Shown here piece by piece: positions 50,560-60,313 of a DNA stretch of 64,000 nt. The position numbers were made by a program, and so were the translations under genes. The notes under the pieces were generated by a model. That model saw only the letters and a program-made list of their open reading frames with translations, ran no database searches and was not told where the DNA came from. The stretch covers positions 29,587 to 93,586 of the forward strand of contig JADQBA010000020.1 of the NCBI GenBank assembly GCA_016903675.1. Reading direction: 5' to 3'. Each line of letters begins with the position of its first letter. The first letter of the stretch is position 1. Origin of the DNA: Stigonema ocellatum SAG 48.90 = DSM 106950 (GTDB taxonomy: Bacteria; Cyanobacteriota; Cyanobacteriia; Cyanobacteriales; Nostocaceae).

Positions 50560-51393
50560 ATGACTAAAACCTCTTGTGTTGTTTCTTCTAAGTGGCTGTT
50601 TGAACACCTTGACGACCCCCAAGTAGTTATAGTGGATTGTCGCTTTTCTCTCGCTGATGCACAACTGGGAAAACAACAGTACCAAGTGAGTCACGTCAGT
50701 GGAGCCTACTATCTGGATTTAAACGAGGATCTTTCCAGTCCTGTGGGAGAGCATGGGGGGAGACATCCTTTACCCAACCCCACTAAGTTAGCTGATAAGT
50801 TGTCAGCAATTGGAGTCAGTTTCCAAAAAACTTTGGTTGTGGCTTACGATGATTCCCACCAAGCCTTTGCATCTCGTCTATGGTGGTTATTACGCTATCT
50901 AGGACATGAGCAAGTGGTGGTACTCGATGGAGGCTTTACCGGATGGCAAAAAGCTGGGTATCCCGTCACAGATGTCATTCCTCCAAGCCGAATGGCTAAC
51001 TTCGTTCCCCAAGTACAAATACAGATGGTAGCGGATATTACGGCAGTAAAAATTCGCAAAGATAGTCCAAATGTAGTTTTGGTAGATTCACGGGAGAGAG
51101 ATCGCTACCTAGGATTAAGGGAACCAATTGATAAAATAGCCGGTCATATTCCTGGTGCTGTTAACTATCCCTGGGTAGAGATTATAGACAAAGCAGGCTA
51201 TCTACTTCCACTAGAAGAGCAACGCCATCGATGGTCTGAGCTAGAAAATGCAGAGGAAATTGTTGTTTACTGTGGTTCTGGTGTTACTGCTTGCGTCAAT
51301 TTACTCTCTTTACATCTGGCTGGCATTCATACGGCTAAACTTTATGCTGGTAGCTGGAGTGACTGGATTTCTTATATGAATTATGAATTATGA
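50560..51393 (+). CDS. Sulfurtransferase with two rhodanese domains
   Basis: 277 residues. An inactive N-terminal rhodanese domain (about 5-135; VVIVDCRFSL, VVVLDGGFTGWQKAGYPV) and an active C-terminal one (about 150-272; LVDSRERDRYLG, HIPGAVNYPW) with the catalytic loop VYCGSGVTA (Cys238). The CGSGVTA loop is typical of 3-mercaptopyruvate sulfurtransferase rather than thiosulfate sulfurtransferase. The last residues (MNYEL) come from a GAATTAT repeat, so the native C terminus may have been replaced. Repeats at 50420-50560 precede it. Confidence 0.9.
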   Translation: MTKTSCVVSSKWLFEHLDDPQVVIVDCRFSLADAQLGKQQYQVSHVSGAYYLDLNEDLSSPVGEHGGRHPLPNPTKLADKLSAIGVSFQKTLVVAYDDSHQAFASRLWWLLRYLGHEQVVVLDGGFTGWQKAGYPVTDVIPPSRMANFVPQVQIQMVADITAVKIRKDSPNVVLVDSRERDRYLGLREPIDKIAGHIPGAVNYPWVEIIDKAGYLLPLEEQRHRWSELENAEEIVVYCGSGVTACVNLLSLHLAGIHTAKLYAGSWSDWISYMNYEL

Positions 51394-51512
51394 ATTATGA
51401 ATTATGAATTAACTCCTAATTCCCCCACTCCCCCACTCCCCCACTCCCCCACTCCCTCACTCCCCCACTCCCCCACTCCCCCACTCCCCCACTCCCCCAC
51501 TCCCCCACTCCT
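51378..51512. repeat. GAATTAT and CCCCCACT repeats between convergent genes
   Basis: Four GAATTAT units (51378-51405, the first within the sulfurtransferase stop region) and about thirteen CCCCCACT-type units (51421-51508). They adjoin the barrel protein stop codon. Confidence 0.9.
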
Positions 51513-51513
51513 T

Positions 51514-52719
51514 TCAAAATCGACCTAATTCCAAATTGTAATTGAGGGTGAAGAACCAGCCATTAAAATCAATATTGTGGTCGGTAGAACTACCCAAATT
51601 TACGCCACCTTCCAAACTAATATTGCTGTAGTTGGATATTCCGTAAGTTAAGTGACCAAATAGCCGATGATATTGGTCTTCTCTTTGACGCTCGGTAAAA
51701 TTGGATAAGCCAAACTGGTAGTCAACACCAACTTGCAGTAACTTTTGCCAGTAGTAGTTTAAAGAAACTTGTAAGGAATTGATTACCCGATTACGGTTAT
51801 CTCGTCCACTGGGGGGGTCAGTAAAACTCAGACGCAACTCGTAGAAGCTATCTAGCATCAACTTGGGGGTGAGAGGATCTCGCCGTCCTAAAGACAGGTG
51901 CAGGGAATTGTCGCTCAAAAAGCGATCGCCAGCGCTAAAGGTAGAGCTATTTTTGGCGTAGAACAATTGTTGATTGGTCCAACCAAAGTCTCCATACATT
52001 CGTGGCGTTAGCTGCTGGTAAATATCGAGGTTAAATCTTAATTGGTCGTAATTATATTTTGATTGATTTATGTAACGAATCAGGTAGCCATCAATTGACC
52101 CATTCAAATAAGTCTTGGAACCCAAGCGCAAAGGTACAGAGGCTAGGGTCAGTCCAGAAAAAATCAAGCCATCCTGTATGGGATGAACTGACGAAAAAAT
52201 GTTACTTGTCTGGAAGTAGCCAACATGAGCCTGCAGGTAGCCAATAGGTTTAGTCTGTGCTACGGGCGGCGCTAGTGGTGGTTCTGGTAATTGTTCTAGC
52301 TGTCTTTGACGCAAAAGTAATCTGCCCAGTTCCCCATTGCTCTTTGACTCAGGAGGCTGTTGTTTTTTCTTTTGCAGCAGCTGTAGTAGTCTCTGGTGTC
52401 TTTGTGTGAAATCACTTTCTGGAGGTGTTTTCAAGGATGGCTGTATTGGTGTAGAGGAAGTTCCAGGAAAATCATTGGTCGGCTGTCCTTCTAGCGGTGG
52501 TTGTCCTAAAAGCTGCCCTTCGAGTGTCTCTGGCTGGGAGCGGGAGGGCACCAATTTTTCCGGATTTAATGTTATTATTGACACAAGGTCGTCTTGATGA
52601 CCCCACAAGTTTGGATTTTTAACCCGCGCTGCATCTACCCTAGTGCAATGCCAGGTTGCACCAATGGAAGCTAACCAAGAAATCCAAAAGGATAAATTTT
52701 TCCAATCTTTGGGTTGCAT
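51514..52719 (-). CDS. Outer-membrane beta-barrel protein
   Basis: 401 residues. A weak signal-like N terminus (SFWISWLASIGATWHC), a Pro/Gln/Leu-rich region (about 60-150; repeated QLLGQPPLEGQP and QQPPESKSN), then about 250 residues of alternating polar/hydrophobic aromatic strands (YLQAHVGYFQTSN, LRFNLDIYQQLTPRMYGDFGW, SLQVSLNYYWQKLLQVGVDYQFG) ending FTLNYNLELGRF with a terminal Phe, the outer-membrane assembly signal. No family name can be assigned. It lies 656 bases from a divergent FecR gene, which may be a functional neighbour. Confidence 0.75.
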   Translation of the reverse strand: MQPKDWKNLSFWISWLASIGATWHCTRVDAARVKNPNLWGHQDDLVSIITLNPEKLVPSRSQPETLEGQLLGQPPLEGQPTNDFPGTSSTPIQPSLKTPPESDFTQRHQRLLQLLQKKKQQPPESKSNGELGRLLLRQRQLEQLPEPPLAPPVAQTKPIGYLQAHVGYFQTSNIFSSVHPIQDGLIFSGLTLASVPLRLGSKTYLNGSIDGYLIRYINQSKYNYDQLRFNLDIYQQLTPRMYGDFGWTNQQLFYAKNSSTFSAGDRFLSDNSLHLSLGRRDPLTPKLMLDSFYELRLSFTDPPSGRDNRNRVINSLQVSLNYYWQKLLQVGVDYQFGLSNFTERQREDQYHRLFGHLTYGISNYSNISLEGGVNLGSSTDHNIDFNGWFFTLNYNLELGRF

Positions 52720-52958
52720 ATTTCATAGTAGATTTTTCTCAACGTAGACTCACATACTGCGTTGAAGTTTCCGATTTTAAATATTACATTTGCCAGCATT
52801 TTTTGCCACGGTAAACATTTGTTTTACTAAATTTCGATGAGGGGAAAATTATCTATTTTACATGCCATTACCCACGGATTTAATCATCTTTAATATAGCC
52901 TTCCATTTGATATCTGAACAGAGGGGACAAGGAAGACTTGGGAGAGGTGTTTATAAAT

Positions 52959-53083
52959 CAATACCGTTCAGTTAAGGCTTTGATCCCCCCTTACCCCCCT
53001 TAAAAAGGGGGGAATAAGCCCCCCTTTTTAAGGGGGGTTGGGGGGATCTTCAGTCTGTGAACACTACTAACTGAACTGTATTG
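52959..53083. mobile_element. Element A copy 3 with 10-bp target duplication
   Basis: CAATACCGTTCAGTTA (52959-52974) and TAACTGAACTGTATTG (53068-53083). GTTTATAAAT is duplicated at 52949-52958 and 53084-53093. The interior is a giant palindrome (52982-53047) of C-runs and G-runs bounded by GATCCCCCC and GGGGGGATC. Confidence 0.88.
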
Positions 53084-53238
53084 GTTTATAAATCCTCCAC
53101 GGATTGCTATATAAACCGAAATCAAGAATTTATTTATAGTACAATACGGTTCAGTTAAGAATAGCCTTTCTTCAAAGAAACCCCATTTCTCAAAAAAGAG
53201 GTAAGCTTTTTTAATTTTTAATTCCAATGGAGCGGTAC

Positions 53239-53340
53239 TATAGCAATCCATGGAGGAATTACAAAAACCTCTCCCAAGTCCTCCAAGTCTTCCAAGTCCT
53301 CCAAGTCCTCCAAGTCCGGATCTTAAATAGGATTGCTATA
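53239..53340. mobile_element. Element B copy 2, uninterrupted
   Basis: TATAGCAATCC (53239-53249) and GGATTGCTATA (53330-53340) bound nonamer repeats of the TCCAAGTCC type. Provides the empty-site sequence for the insertions into the other B copies. Confidence 0.7.
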
Positions 53341-53375
53341 GCTACAAAAAGCAAAATTATCGGAGGCGTCAAACT

Positions 53376-54458
53376 ATGTTTATCAAGTTTTTCCCATTCG
53401 TGGTAATTGGTTTATGGGGGGTAGTTTTGCTACCGCTACCAAATCGGGCAAGTGCTTCTACTCCTCTGACTGCTGCCCAGATTCAAGACCTCCATAACTT
53501 AGTACAACTCATGCCCCAAAATCAGCCGAAGCGTCAAGCACGCAAACGCGATGCAATGATTCCTGGGGATGGGTTATCCACTGGTCGATCTTCCTTAGCA
53601 GACTTGCGCTTCAACGACGGTTCTTTGGCACGGGTTGGAGAACAGGCGTTGTTTCGATTCTTACCAAACACGCGAAACTTTAAACTGTCCAACGGAACTG
53701 TACTGCTGCTCATCCCACCAGGAAGAGGGCAAACACGTATAAACACGCCCAATGCAGCAGCAGCAATTCGCGGTTCGGCATTATTTGTGCGCTACGACCA
53801 GCAAACAGATACCACGATTGTCGGTGCATTGACAAATAGTGGCATTCAAATCTTTAACAGGGATGCTTCTCAAAGTCAGAAGCTCCAAGCAGGGCAACTG
53901 ATGGTTATAGTTAAAGGTAAATTTCAAGGCTTATACGATTTTGATTTGAGAACCTTTTATCATACCAGCGATATGGTTCGGGGACTTGATCTGACTGAGC
54001 CTGGTGTCAGTAATCTCGAGCCTGCGATCGCACAGGTTAAAGCTGAAATCGCTGCTGCTGTTGCAGCACAGTCACCAATAACTGGTCAAGGAGTAGTTGA
54101 AAACCCATCTTTTTTAAGGCTGACTCCCAGTTCCTCAAATTTTCCAAGCGTTGAGATAATCAGAAACAATTCTCTAACAAACTCTTTACTAGAAACAGGA
54201 CAAATCCTGTCTCCCGCTAATAATATTGGTACTACCAAAGAGCCGCCTACTATTGACATTAGAGGAACAGGGACACCGCCCCAACCTGTCACTCCACCAT
54301 CTACAATCACAACACCGCCCCAATCTGTCACCCCACCATCTACAGGCACAACACCGCCCCAATCTGTCACTCCACCATCTACAGGTACAACACCGCCCCA
54401 ATCTGTCACTCCACCATCTACAGGTACAACACGACCAGTAAATCCAACACCGAACTAG
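53376..54458 (+). CDS. Secreted FecR-domain protein with proline-rich repeats
   Basis: 360 residues. A signal peptide (about 1-27; LLPLPNRASA) is followed by a FecR domain (about 60-180; GDGLSTGRSSLADLRFNDGSLARVGEQALFRF, TRINTPNAAAAIRGSALFVRYD), a helical region, and a C-terminal low-complexity tail with four or five TPPQSVTPPSTGT units. FecR domains sit in the periplasm and act in envelope signalling. In many cyanobacteria FecR genes neighbour CHASE2 proteins, as here (the CHASE2-kinase converges from 54854). Probably a sensory partner; ligand unknown. Confidence 0.88.
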   Translation: MFIKFFPFVVIGLWGVVLLPLPNRASASTPLTAAQIQDLHNLVQLMPQNQPKRQARKRDAMIPGDGLSTGRSSLADLRFNDGSLARVGEQALFRFLPNTRNFKLSNGTVLLLIPPGRGQTRINTPNAAAAIRGSALFVRYDQQTDTTIVGALTNSGIQIFNRDASQSQKLQAGQLMVIVKGKFQGLYDFDLRTFYHTSDMVRGLDLTEPGVSNLEPAIAQVKAEIAAAVAAQSPITGQGVVENPSFLRLTPSSSNFPSVEIIRNNSLTNSLLETGQILSPANNIGTTKEPPTIDIRGTGTPPQPVTPPSTITTPPQSVTPPSTGTTPPQSVTPPSTGTTPPQSVTPPSTGTTRPVNPTPN

Positions 54459-54853
54459 TCATCTATTCGGGAGGCTGCGCCGGACACAAGAGCATTACAA
54501 GGCAGCAGCCCACTAACGAGAGATAATTCACAATTAGTTGTTTTTGTCAATGCGTAAGTCCTAAAAATCAGCCCTTTCAAGGTGGGTGAAAAATTGGGAA
54601 AATCACGTCCACTTTTCGGCATTTCTTCTTCGTGTTCTTCGTGCCTTCTCCCAAGGGGAGACGCTACGCGAACGTGGTTCAAAAAGATTTTTAAACCGCG
54701 AAGACGCGAAGAACACGAAGGAAATCCAAGTCTTACGACTTGCACCTTGAAAGGGCTAGTCCTAAAAATCAGCCCTGTGAAAGGGCTGGTCCTAAAAATA
54801 ATTTTCTCCATCAATAAATTGAGTTGCTCTGTCCTTTAATTACGAATTACGAA
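54459..54853. other. Intergenic region between convergent genes, repeat-rich
   Basis: It holds a lone element C terminus (54551-54562), three copies of CTAAAAATCAGCCC-type sequence (around 54561-54800), a CGCGAAGAACACGAAGG inverted pair (54628-54720), and GAATTAC repeats (54838-54868). No credible gene. Confidence 0.6.
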
Positions 54854-57094
54854 TTACGAATTACGAATTATTCCGTCAAGTGCCTCAAGAGCTAGGGATG
54901 CAGATTGATAACGCTGTTGCCAGTTTTCCAACACCATTTTGCTGAGAATACTGGCTGAAGGGTGGCTCACGTTTGCTTTATCAAGCCATTTCAACTCTCC
55001 ATTAGCATCTGTTTCTATCTCATGGGGAGCTATACCAGTTAAGGCTTTTATGCCAATCATGCCAACTGCATAGATATCACTGCTATATTGTGGACGCCCG
55101 AAACATTGCTCGCTTGGTGCATAACCCTTCGTACCAATGCCAATGGTGAAGGCGGTTTGCTCTTGATTATCAAGTAGTTGTGTCGTAACTTCTTTGACTG
55201 CACCAAAGTCAATCAGTACTAGTTTGCCGTCTGAGTCTCGACGGATAATATTGCTGGGTTTAATATCCCGGTGAATCACGCCGTTTTGATGGACAAATGC
55301 TAATGTTTGCAATAAGTCCCGCACAATCTCCATAACTGTAGTTTCATTGATGCGTTTGCCTGTTGGCAGTTCCTGACTCAGAGCATGACCAAGTATATAC
55401 TCTTGAACCAAATAAAATTCTTCTTCTTCTTCAAAATAAGCTAAAAGCTGAGGTATCTGGTTATGTGTTCCCAGTTTTTGCAGCGTTTGGGCTTCTGAAT
55501 TAAATAAACGTCTGGCAACTATCAACTCCTCTAGTTGATTATGGGCTGGTTTTAGCTGCTTAACAACACACAGAGGGTTGTTCGGAAGTCTGGTATCTTC
55601 AGCAATATAAGTTTCGCTGAATCCGCCTGAACCGAGAACTTTAACAATCTTATAGCGCCCGTCAAGGACTTTTCCTGATATTGCCATTTCTCTTTGCTGG
55701 AGTAGGTCTTTGAGGTCATCCTGTTGACTGAGAATTTCTCGAACAACATGGTTAGAGGCATATTTCTGAAAAATATCCACCAATTGACTTTTTCTTAATA
55801 TTTCCCTTGCCACTTCAGTTCCTAGGTAGCAGAATCCGATGGTGACGATCGCGACTACTGGAACAGCAGTCGGAAAAATTAACTGACCATAAATGAATAA
55901 TACATAGCTGACTGCTCCCCAAGTGATGGCAAGAGCGAAGCTTACGCACAATCTGATTATGCCTTGCTTAATTGTTGTAACTATTAACCCGCATCCACCT
56001 ACTAAACCAAGCACGAATAAACCACGAGCAAGGGATGTGGAAATTGCTGGCGCGATCGCTCTACCTGTCATTAAAGTTGCGATGGCATTGGCGTGAATTT
56101 CTACTCCCGACATTTGTTCAGGAAATAGCCAGCTACGGTGTGCAGCTACTGGATGATAATCATTTCCCAACTGGGATGTTCCCCCAACTAGCACAATTTT
56201 GTCTTTAAAAACCTTTCCCTGTTGTAAATAGGTGTTCCAATTTTCTGGGTCGAGTACGTACCAGAAGGGAATGACCTCAAATGTACCCGCAGGTCCGGAG
56301 AAATAAATTTGATTGCCTTTTGGTTGGGGATAATTCACTTGGGCTGCTTTCAAAACTCCTTCATCAAAGGAGGGTATTTTCACTATCAGGGAATCATCTA
56401 ACAACTTAGGAAACTCGCTAGCCAATCGGTGAACCTTCCCATCTACGTCTATAGGAAAATTAACAGTGCCAATTGATACATTACCAGTGCGGAACATCGG
56501 CTGCGGCAGCTTCAGTTGTGTGAAACTGCCTTGGTGTGTTTGAGAACTTTCGTAAAGCGCTGCTAAACTAACTTGACTTCCATAACGCTGTAATGACTGT
56601 CGCAACTTTTCATCGTCGAATGAGCCATAACTGCTTGGCGTATCAAACACAACATCTAAAGCTACAGACCTTGCCCCTGCCTGAATTAACTTCTCAGTGA
56701 CTTGGGCATATGCTTCACGTTTAAAGGGAAAAGCTTTCAATGGTTCCCAGTAGGCATACTTTTGTGGATTTGTTTTATAGTACTGCGCTGGGACTGATAT
56801 AGACTGATCGTCTATGCCCAGAATCACTATATCAATGGTAGTCGCTAACGGTCCCCGGAGTACATAAAACAATGTTTGCGCCTGACCTTCCATAAATTGA
56901 GCCAACTCTAAACTAGAAGCTGCTACCAGTGCTGCTCCTATTGCCGAGGTAACATTAAGCAAATGACCTAAGCGAGCCATTAGCTTTAATGAGCGTGCTA
57001 ACCTCGTCGAAGTCGGTTTTGTTGGTTTATTTGACGCTCGATTGGCAGCAGAGACATATTTTTTGGTTAATGTAGGTGTAGGTTCTTCTGCCAT
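54854..57094 (-). CDS. CHASE2 sensor Ser/Thr protein kinase
   Basis: 746 residues. A first membrane helix (about 45-65) and the extracytoplasmic CHASE2 domain (about 70-340; DIVILGIDDQSIS, VALDVVFDTPS, VLVGGTSQLGNDYHPV) are followed by three more helices (about 348-425) and a cytoplasmic kinase (about 478-740) with the loop LGSGGFSETYIAED, Lys512, HRDIKPSN (Asp610) and DFGAVKE (Asp629). The kinase is therefore predicted active. CHASE2 senses unknown signals in the periplasm. Convergent with the FecR gene. FHA proteins that could read its phosphorylation are encoded elsewhere in the window (8352-10622 and 36029-37132). Confidence 0.93.
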   Translation of the reverse strand: MAEEPTPTLTKKYVSAANRASNKPTKPTSTRLARSLKLMARLGHLLNVTSAIGAALVAASSLELAQFMEGQAQTLFYVLRGPLATTIDIVILGIDDQSISVPAQYYKTNPQKYAYWEPLKAFPFKREAYAQVTEKLIQAGARSVALDVVFDTPSSYGSFDDEKLRQSLQRYGSQVSLAALYESSQTHQGSFTQLKLPQPMFRTGNVSIGTVNFPIDVDGKVHRLASEFPKLLDDSLIVKIPSFDEGVLKAAQVNYPQPKGNQIYFSGPAGTFEVIPFWYVLDPENWNTYLQQGKVFKDKIVLVGGTSQLGNDYHPVAAHRSWLFPEQMSGVEIHANAIATLMTGRAIAPAISTSLARGLFVLGLVGGCGLIVTTIKQGIIRLCVSFALAITWGAVSYVLFIYGQLIFPTAVPVVAIVTIGFCYLGTEVAREILRKSQLVDIFQKYASNHVVREILSQQDDLKDLLQQREMAISGKVLDGRYKIVKVLGSGGFSETYIAEDTRLPNNPLCVVKQLKPAHNQLEELIVARRLFNSEAQTLQKLGTHNQIPQLLAYFEEEEEFYLVQEYILGHALSQELPTGKRINETTVMEIVRDLLQTLAFVHQNGVIHRDIKPSNIIRRDSDGKLVLIDFGAVKEVTTQLLDNQEQTAFTIGIGTKGYAPSEQCFGRPQYSSDIYAVGMIGIKALTGIAPHEIETDANGELKWLDKANVSHPSASILSKMVLENWQQRYQSASLALEALDGIIRNS

Positions 57095-58079
57095 ATTGTT
57101 TTACGTATCAGACCTTTATTTACAAAAAATTAGTCAGGAGGAGGCAGTGTATTGGTAAGCGTCATATCTGGGAGGGTTAAGCGACCCAGGCGGCGGGTGT
57201 TAGGCAGTGCCCACATTGCCGTTATGATGCTAGGAGCGAGAATGGTAGCTGTAGGACTGGTGAATGACTCTTTAGTTAGATACCCACCCTAGATGGATGA
57301 AATCATCAAAATAAATAATTATTGACATTTAAGCCTGATACCCTTATGGAATTTTGTGCAATGACTTTGCAATCTTGTCTTATATGAGAATCTTATATCT
57401 CTATACAGCATCCTCTCCTCTTAACAAAACTTACCTAAGTGTTACTTTTTTGTACACACCGAGTCTTTGTGGCGCACCTGTTACAGTAGAAGGCATATAA
57501 ACCAGACAATGCAAAACTTTTTATTGTTTAACTTAGCTCACTCGAGTTATTATTCCACTGACACATGAGTTGTCAGGAGATTCTGCCTGCTACTCTACCT
57601 AATGGGAAGCAGAGCGTTTTTGCTTTGATTATCAAGACAGACGCTCATAAACTTACTAGGAGGGAGCGGTGCATCTCTTAGACATCGTTTACAACAAAGG
57701 CATGAAAATTTCTCTTAGACACTCCCTACTCCCTACTGCCAATTTTCAAGACAGACGTAAGCTCAAATTTTGCCCCAAGCCTCTTAAATACCTCTTTAGG
57801 GGTAAACTTGACTGGTATAATGCTAGGCATGCTGTTACTAAGTCATTTTTATTGGTAGATTTTGATTACGGTATGCCTATGACCACGCTAAGGGTGAAAA
57901 AGGTTTTGCACCTGATAAGCTCAATACCAATGTTTCAGGCAATTTGCTAATGTGAGAGAGGTTAGATACTAGCTATATATGACAATATATTTATAGATAT
58001 TAGCAAACTTATTATTTTATAATTGCTATAATCTATTGTTCAATCTAAATTCTTTTCTATTATTTAGGTGTAATTTTTT
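57095..58079. other. 1-kb intergenic region, no recognised feature
   Basis: AT-rich. A GTG-initiated frame of 93 codons (57669-57950, plus strand) has a basic, hydrophobic product I cannot place. Sequence similar to TATCAAGACAGACG recurs at 57631-57643 and 57746-57759. A fragment GGCAGTGCCCAC (57210-57221) resembles the ends of the 30282 element. The promoter of the NYN gene lies near 58020-58070. Confidence 0.3.
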
Positions 58080-58601
58080 ATGGGTTCTCCGATGAATCGT
58101 CTGTCTATTTTTGTAGACGGAAACAATATGTTCTATGCTCAACAAAAAAATGGCTGGTTTTTTGACCCACGACGCGTCTTAGATTACTTCAAACACGAGC
58201 AGTCAGAGACAACCTTAATCAATGCATTCTGGTACACTGGCTTAAAAGACCCGCAAGATCAGCGAGGTTTCAGAGATGCTCTAATTAGTCTGGGATATAC
58301 AGTCAGAACTAAAATTCTCAAAGAATACTACGATGATTCCTCCGGTCGTTACTCACAAAAAGCAAATTTAGATATTGAAATTGTTGTAGATATGTTTAAT
58401 ACGGTAGATCAGTATGACCGCGTGGTTTTATTTAGTGGAGATGGGGATTTTGAAAGAGCAATTGAACTATTACGCTCAAAAAATACTCATATAACCGTAG
58501 TATCGACGGAAGGGATGATAGCCAGAGAATTACGTAATGCTACTGACAGATATATAGACTTGAACGATATCCGGGATCAAATAGAAAAAACAGAAGGTTA
58601 G
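58080..58601 (+). CDS. LabA-like NYN domain protein
   Basis: 173 residues; a second in-frame Met at position 5 (MNRLSIFVDGNN) may be the start. The NYN nuclease-like fold is visible with acidic residues in FVDGNNMFY, DLEIVVDMFNTV and LFSGDGDFERAIELL, plus VVSTEGMIARELRNATDRYIDL. Asp residues in VDGNN, DIEIVVD and GDGDF form the metal site. Homologues include LabA of Synechococcus elongatus, which acts in the circadian output feedback. RNA cleavage has been proposed for the family. Here it precedes leuA by about 100 bases on the same strand. Confidence 0.88.
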   Translation: MGSPMNRLSIFVDGNNMFYAQQKNGWFFDPRRVLDYFKHEQSETTLINAFWYTGLKDPQDQRGFRDALISLGYTVRTKILKEYYDDSSGRYSQKANLDIEIVVDMFNTVDQYDRVVLFSGDGDFERAIELLRSKNTHITVVSTEGMIARELRNATDRYIDLNDIRDQIEKTEG

Positions 58602-58699
58602 GAGCCTTAGCAATTATTTGTTACAAAGGTAAGAGTAAAAAAAATTAAAGTAATAAGGTATTTTAAGCAAAAAGTCACCATGACAACAACGAGGCACAA

Positions 58700-60286
58700 A
58701 TGAAAACCAAAGCAGATAGAATCATCATTTTTGACACCACACTCCGAGATGGCGAACAGTGTCCGGGAGCAACCCTGAATATAGATGAAAAGCTAGTAAT
58801 CGCCAAGCAACTGGCGCGTCTGGGTGTGGATGTGATCGAAGCTGGGTTTGCCTTTGCTAGTCCTGGAGATAGGGACGCCGTTAGCAAAATTGCCGAAATT
58901 GTGGGAACAGAAGATGGTCCGATAATTTGTAGTTTGGCAAGAGCGCGGCAAGATGATATTAAAGTGGCAGCAGAAGCTATAAAAGGTGCGGCAAAAGGTA
59001 GAATACACACTTTTATTGCTACCAGTGATATTCACCTCAAGTACAAACTGAAAAAGACAAAATCAGAAGTGCTAGCGATCGCTGAAGAAATGGTGGCTTA
59101 TGCCAAAACCTTCACCGCTGATGTAGAATTTTCTCCTGAAGATGCTGGACGCTCTGAACCTGAATTTCTTTACGAAGTATTAGAGCGAGCGATCGCAGCA
59201 GGCGCAACAACAGTTAACATTCCTGACACTGTCGGTTACACCACACCCAGCGAATTTGGGGCGATCATTAAAGGCATTAAAGAAAATGTGCCCAATATCG
59301 ACCAAGCAATTATTTCCGTTCACGGACATAATGATTTAGGTTTAGCAGTTGCCAACTTCTTGGAAGCAGTGAAAAATGGTGCACGGCAGTTAGAATGTAC
59401 CATTAACGGTATTGGTGAGCGAGCTGGAAATGCAGCGCTAGAAGAATTGGTCATGGCTTTGTACGTGCGGCGGCAATATTTCAACCCGTTTTTAGGACGG
59501 GCTGCTGATTCTGAAGAACCTTTGACAAATATCGACAGCAGACAAATTTACAAAACGTCACGCTTGGTTTCTAATTTGACGGGAATGCTAGTGCAGCCAA
59601 ATAAAGCAATTGTAGGGGCAAATGCCTTTGCCCATGAGTCTGGCATTCACCAAGATGGTGTGCTGAAAAATAAGCTCACTTATGAAATTATGGATGCCGA
59701 ATTAATTGGATTGACAGAAAATCAAATTGTCTTGGGCAAACATTCAGGGAGAAATGCTTTCCGCACTCGCTTGGGGGAATTGGGCTATGAGCTGTCAGAC
59801 AATGAGGTAAATAAAGCGTTCATCAGGTTCAAAGAGGTAGGGGATAAAAAGAAAGAAATTTCTGATTGGGATTTGGAAGCGATCATTAACGATGAAATTC
59901 AACAAGCCCCCGATTTGTTCCGTTTAGAGTTAGTGCAAGTTTCCTGCGGCTCAAGCGCCCGTCCCACTGCTACAGTCACCCTCCGGACTCCTAATGGTGA
60001 AGAATTAACCGATGCGGCGATCGGTACAGGACCAGTGGATGCTGTTTACAAAGCAATCAACCGCGTGGTGAATGTACCCAACCAGTTGATTGAGTATTCC
60101 GTGCAGTCGGTAACAGCAGGTATTGATGCTATTGGGGAAGTCACCATCCGCCTCAAGCACGAAAATAGAGTCTTTTTTGGTCACGCGGCTAACACAGATA
60201 TTATCGTAGCATCAGCCCAAGCTTACGTAAATGCACTGAATAGATTGTCAGCAGCATTACAAAATAAACAACAAGTGAGTGTATAA
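58700..60286 (+). CDS. leuA: 2-isopropylmalate synthase
   Basis: 528 residues, normal length. The catalytic TIM barrel begins IIFDTTLRDGEQCPGATLN, with metal ligands in HGHNDLGLAVANFLEAV, and the leucine-feedback regulatory domain (about 390-520) is present (SSARPTATVTLRTP, VNVPNQLIEYSVQSVTAG). It condenses acetyl-CoA with 2-oxoisovalerate, the first committed step of leucine synthesis. The start ATG (MKTKADR) has GAGGCAC upstream. Followed by a CGTAATT repeat and element A copy 4. Confidence 0.96.
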   Translation: MKTKADRIIIFDTTLRDGEQCPGATLNIDEKLVIAKQLARLGVDVIEAGFAFASPGDRDAVSKIAEIVGTEDGPIICSLARARQDDIKVAAEAIKGAAKGRIHTFIATSDIHLKYKLKKTKSEVLAIAEEMVAYAKTFTADVEFSPEDAGRSEPEFLYEVLERAIAAGATTVNIPDTVGYTTPSEFGAIIKGIKENVPNIDQAIISVHGHNDLGLAVANFLEAVKNGARQLECTINGIGERAGNAALEELVMALYVRRQYFNPFLGRAADSEEPLTNIDSRQIYKTSRLVSNLTGMLVQPNKAIVGANAFAHESGIHQDGVLKNKLTYEIMDAELIGLTENQIVLGKHSGRNAFRTRLGELGYELSDNEVNKAFIRFKEVGDKKKEISDWDLEAIINDEIQQAPDLFRLELVQVSCGSSARPTATVTLRTPNGEELTDAAIGTGPVDAVYKAINRVVNVPNQLIEYSVQSVTAGIDAIGEVTIRLKHENRVFFGHAANTDIIVASAQAYVNALNRLSAALQNKQQVSV

Positions 60287-60313
60287 TTCGTAATTCGTAA
60301 TTACCCTTAAACC

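Larger units (their letters stand above)
52720..53375. other. Intergenic region with elements A and B
   Basis: It contains a partial element B interrupted by element A copy 3 (52959-53083), a lone element A terminus (53142-53158), and an intact element B copy (53239-53340). The promoters of the two divergent genes are probably near 52720-52900 and 53345-53375. Confidence 0.75.

Noticed and set aside
57669..57950. 93-codon ORF before the NYN gene
   Set aside because: GTG start without a clear ribosome site match to a family; basic hydrophobic product; not supported enough to call a gene.
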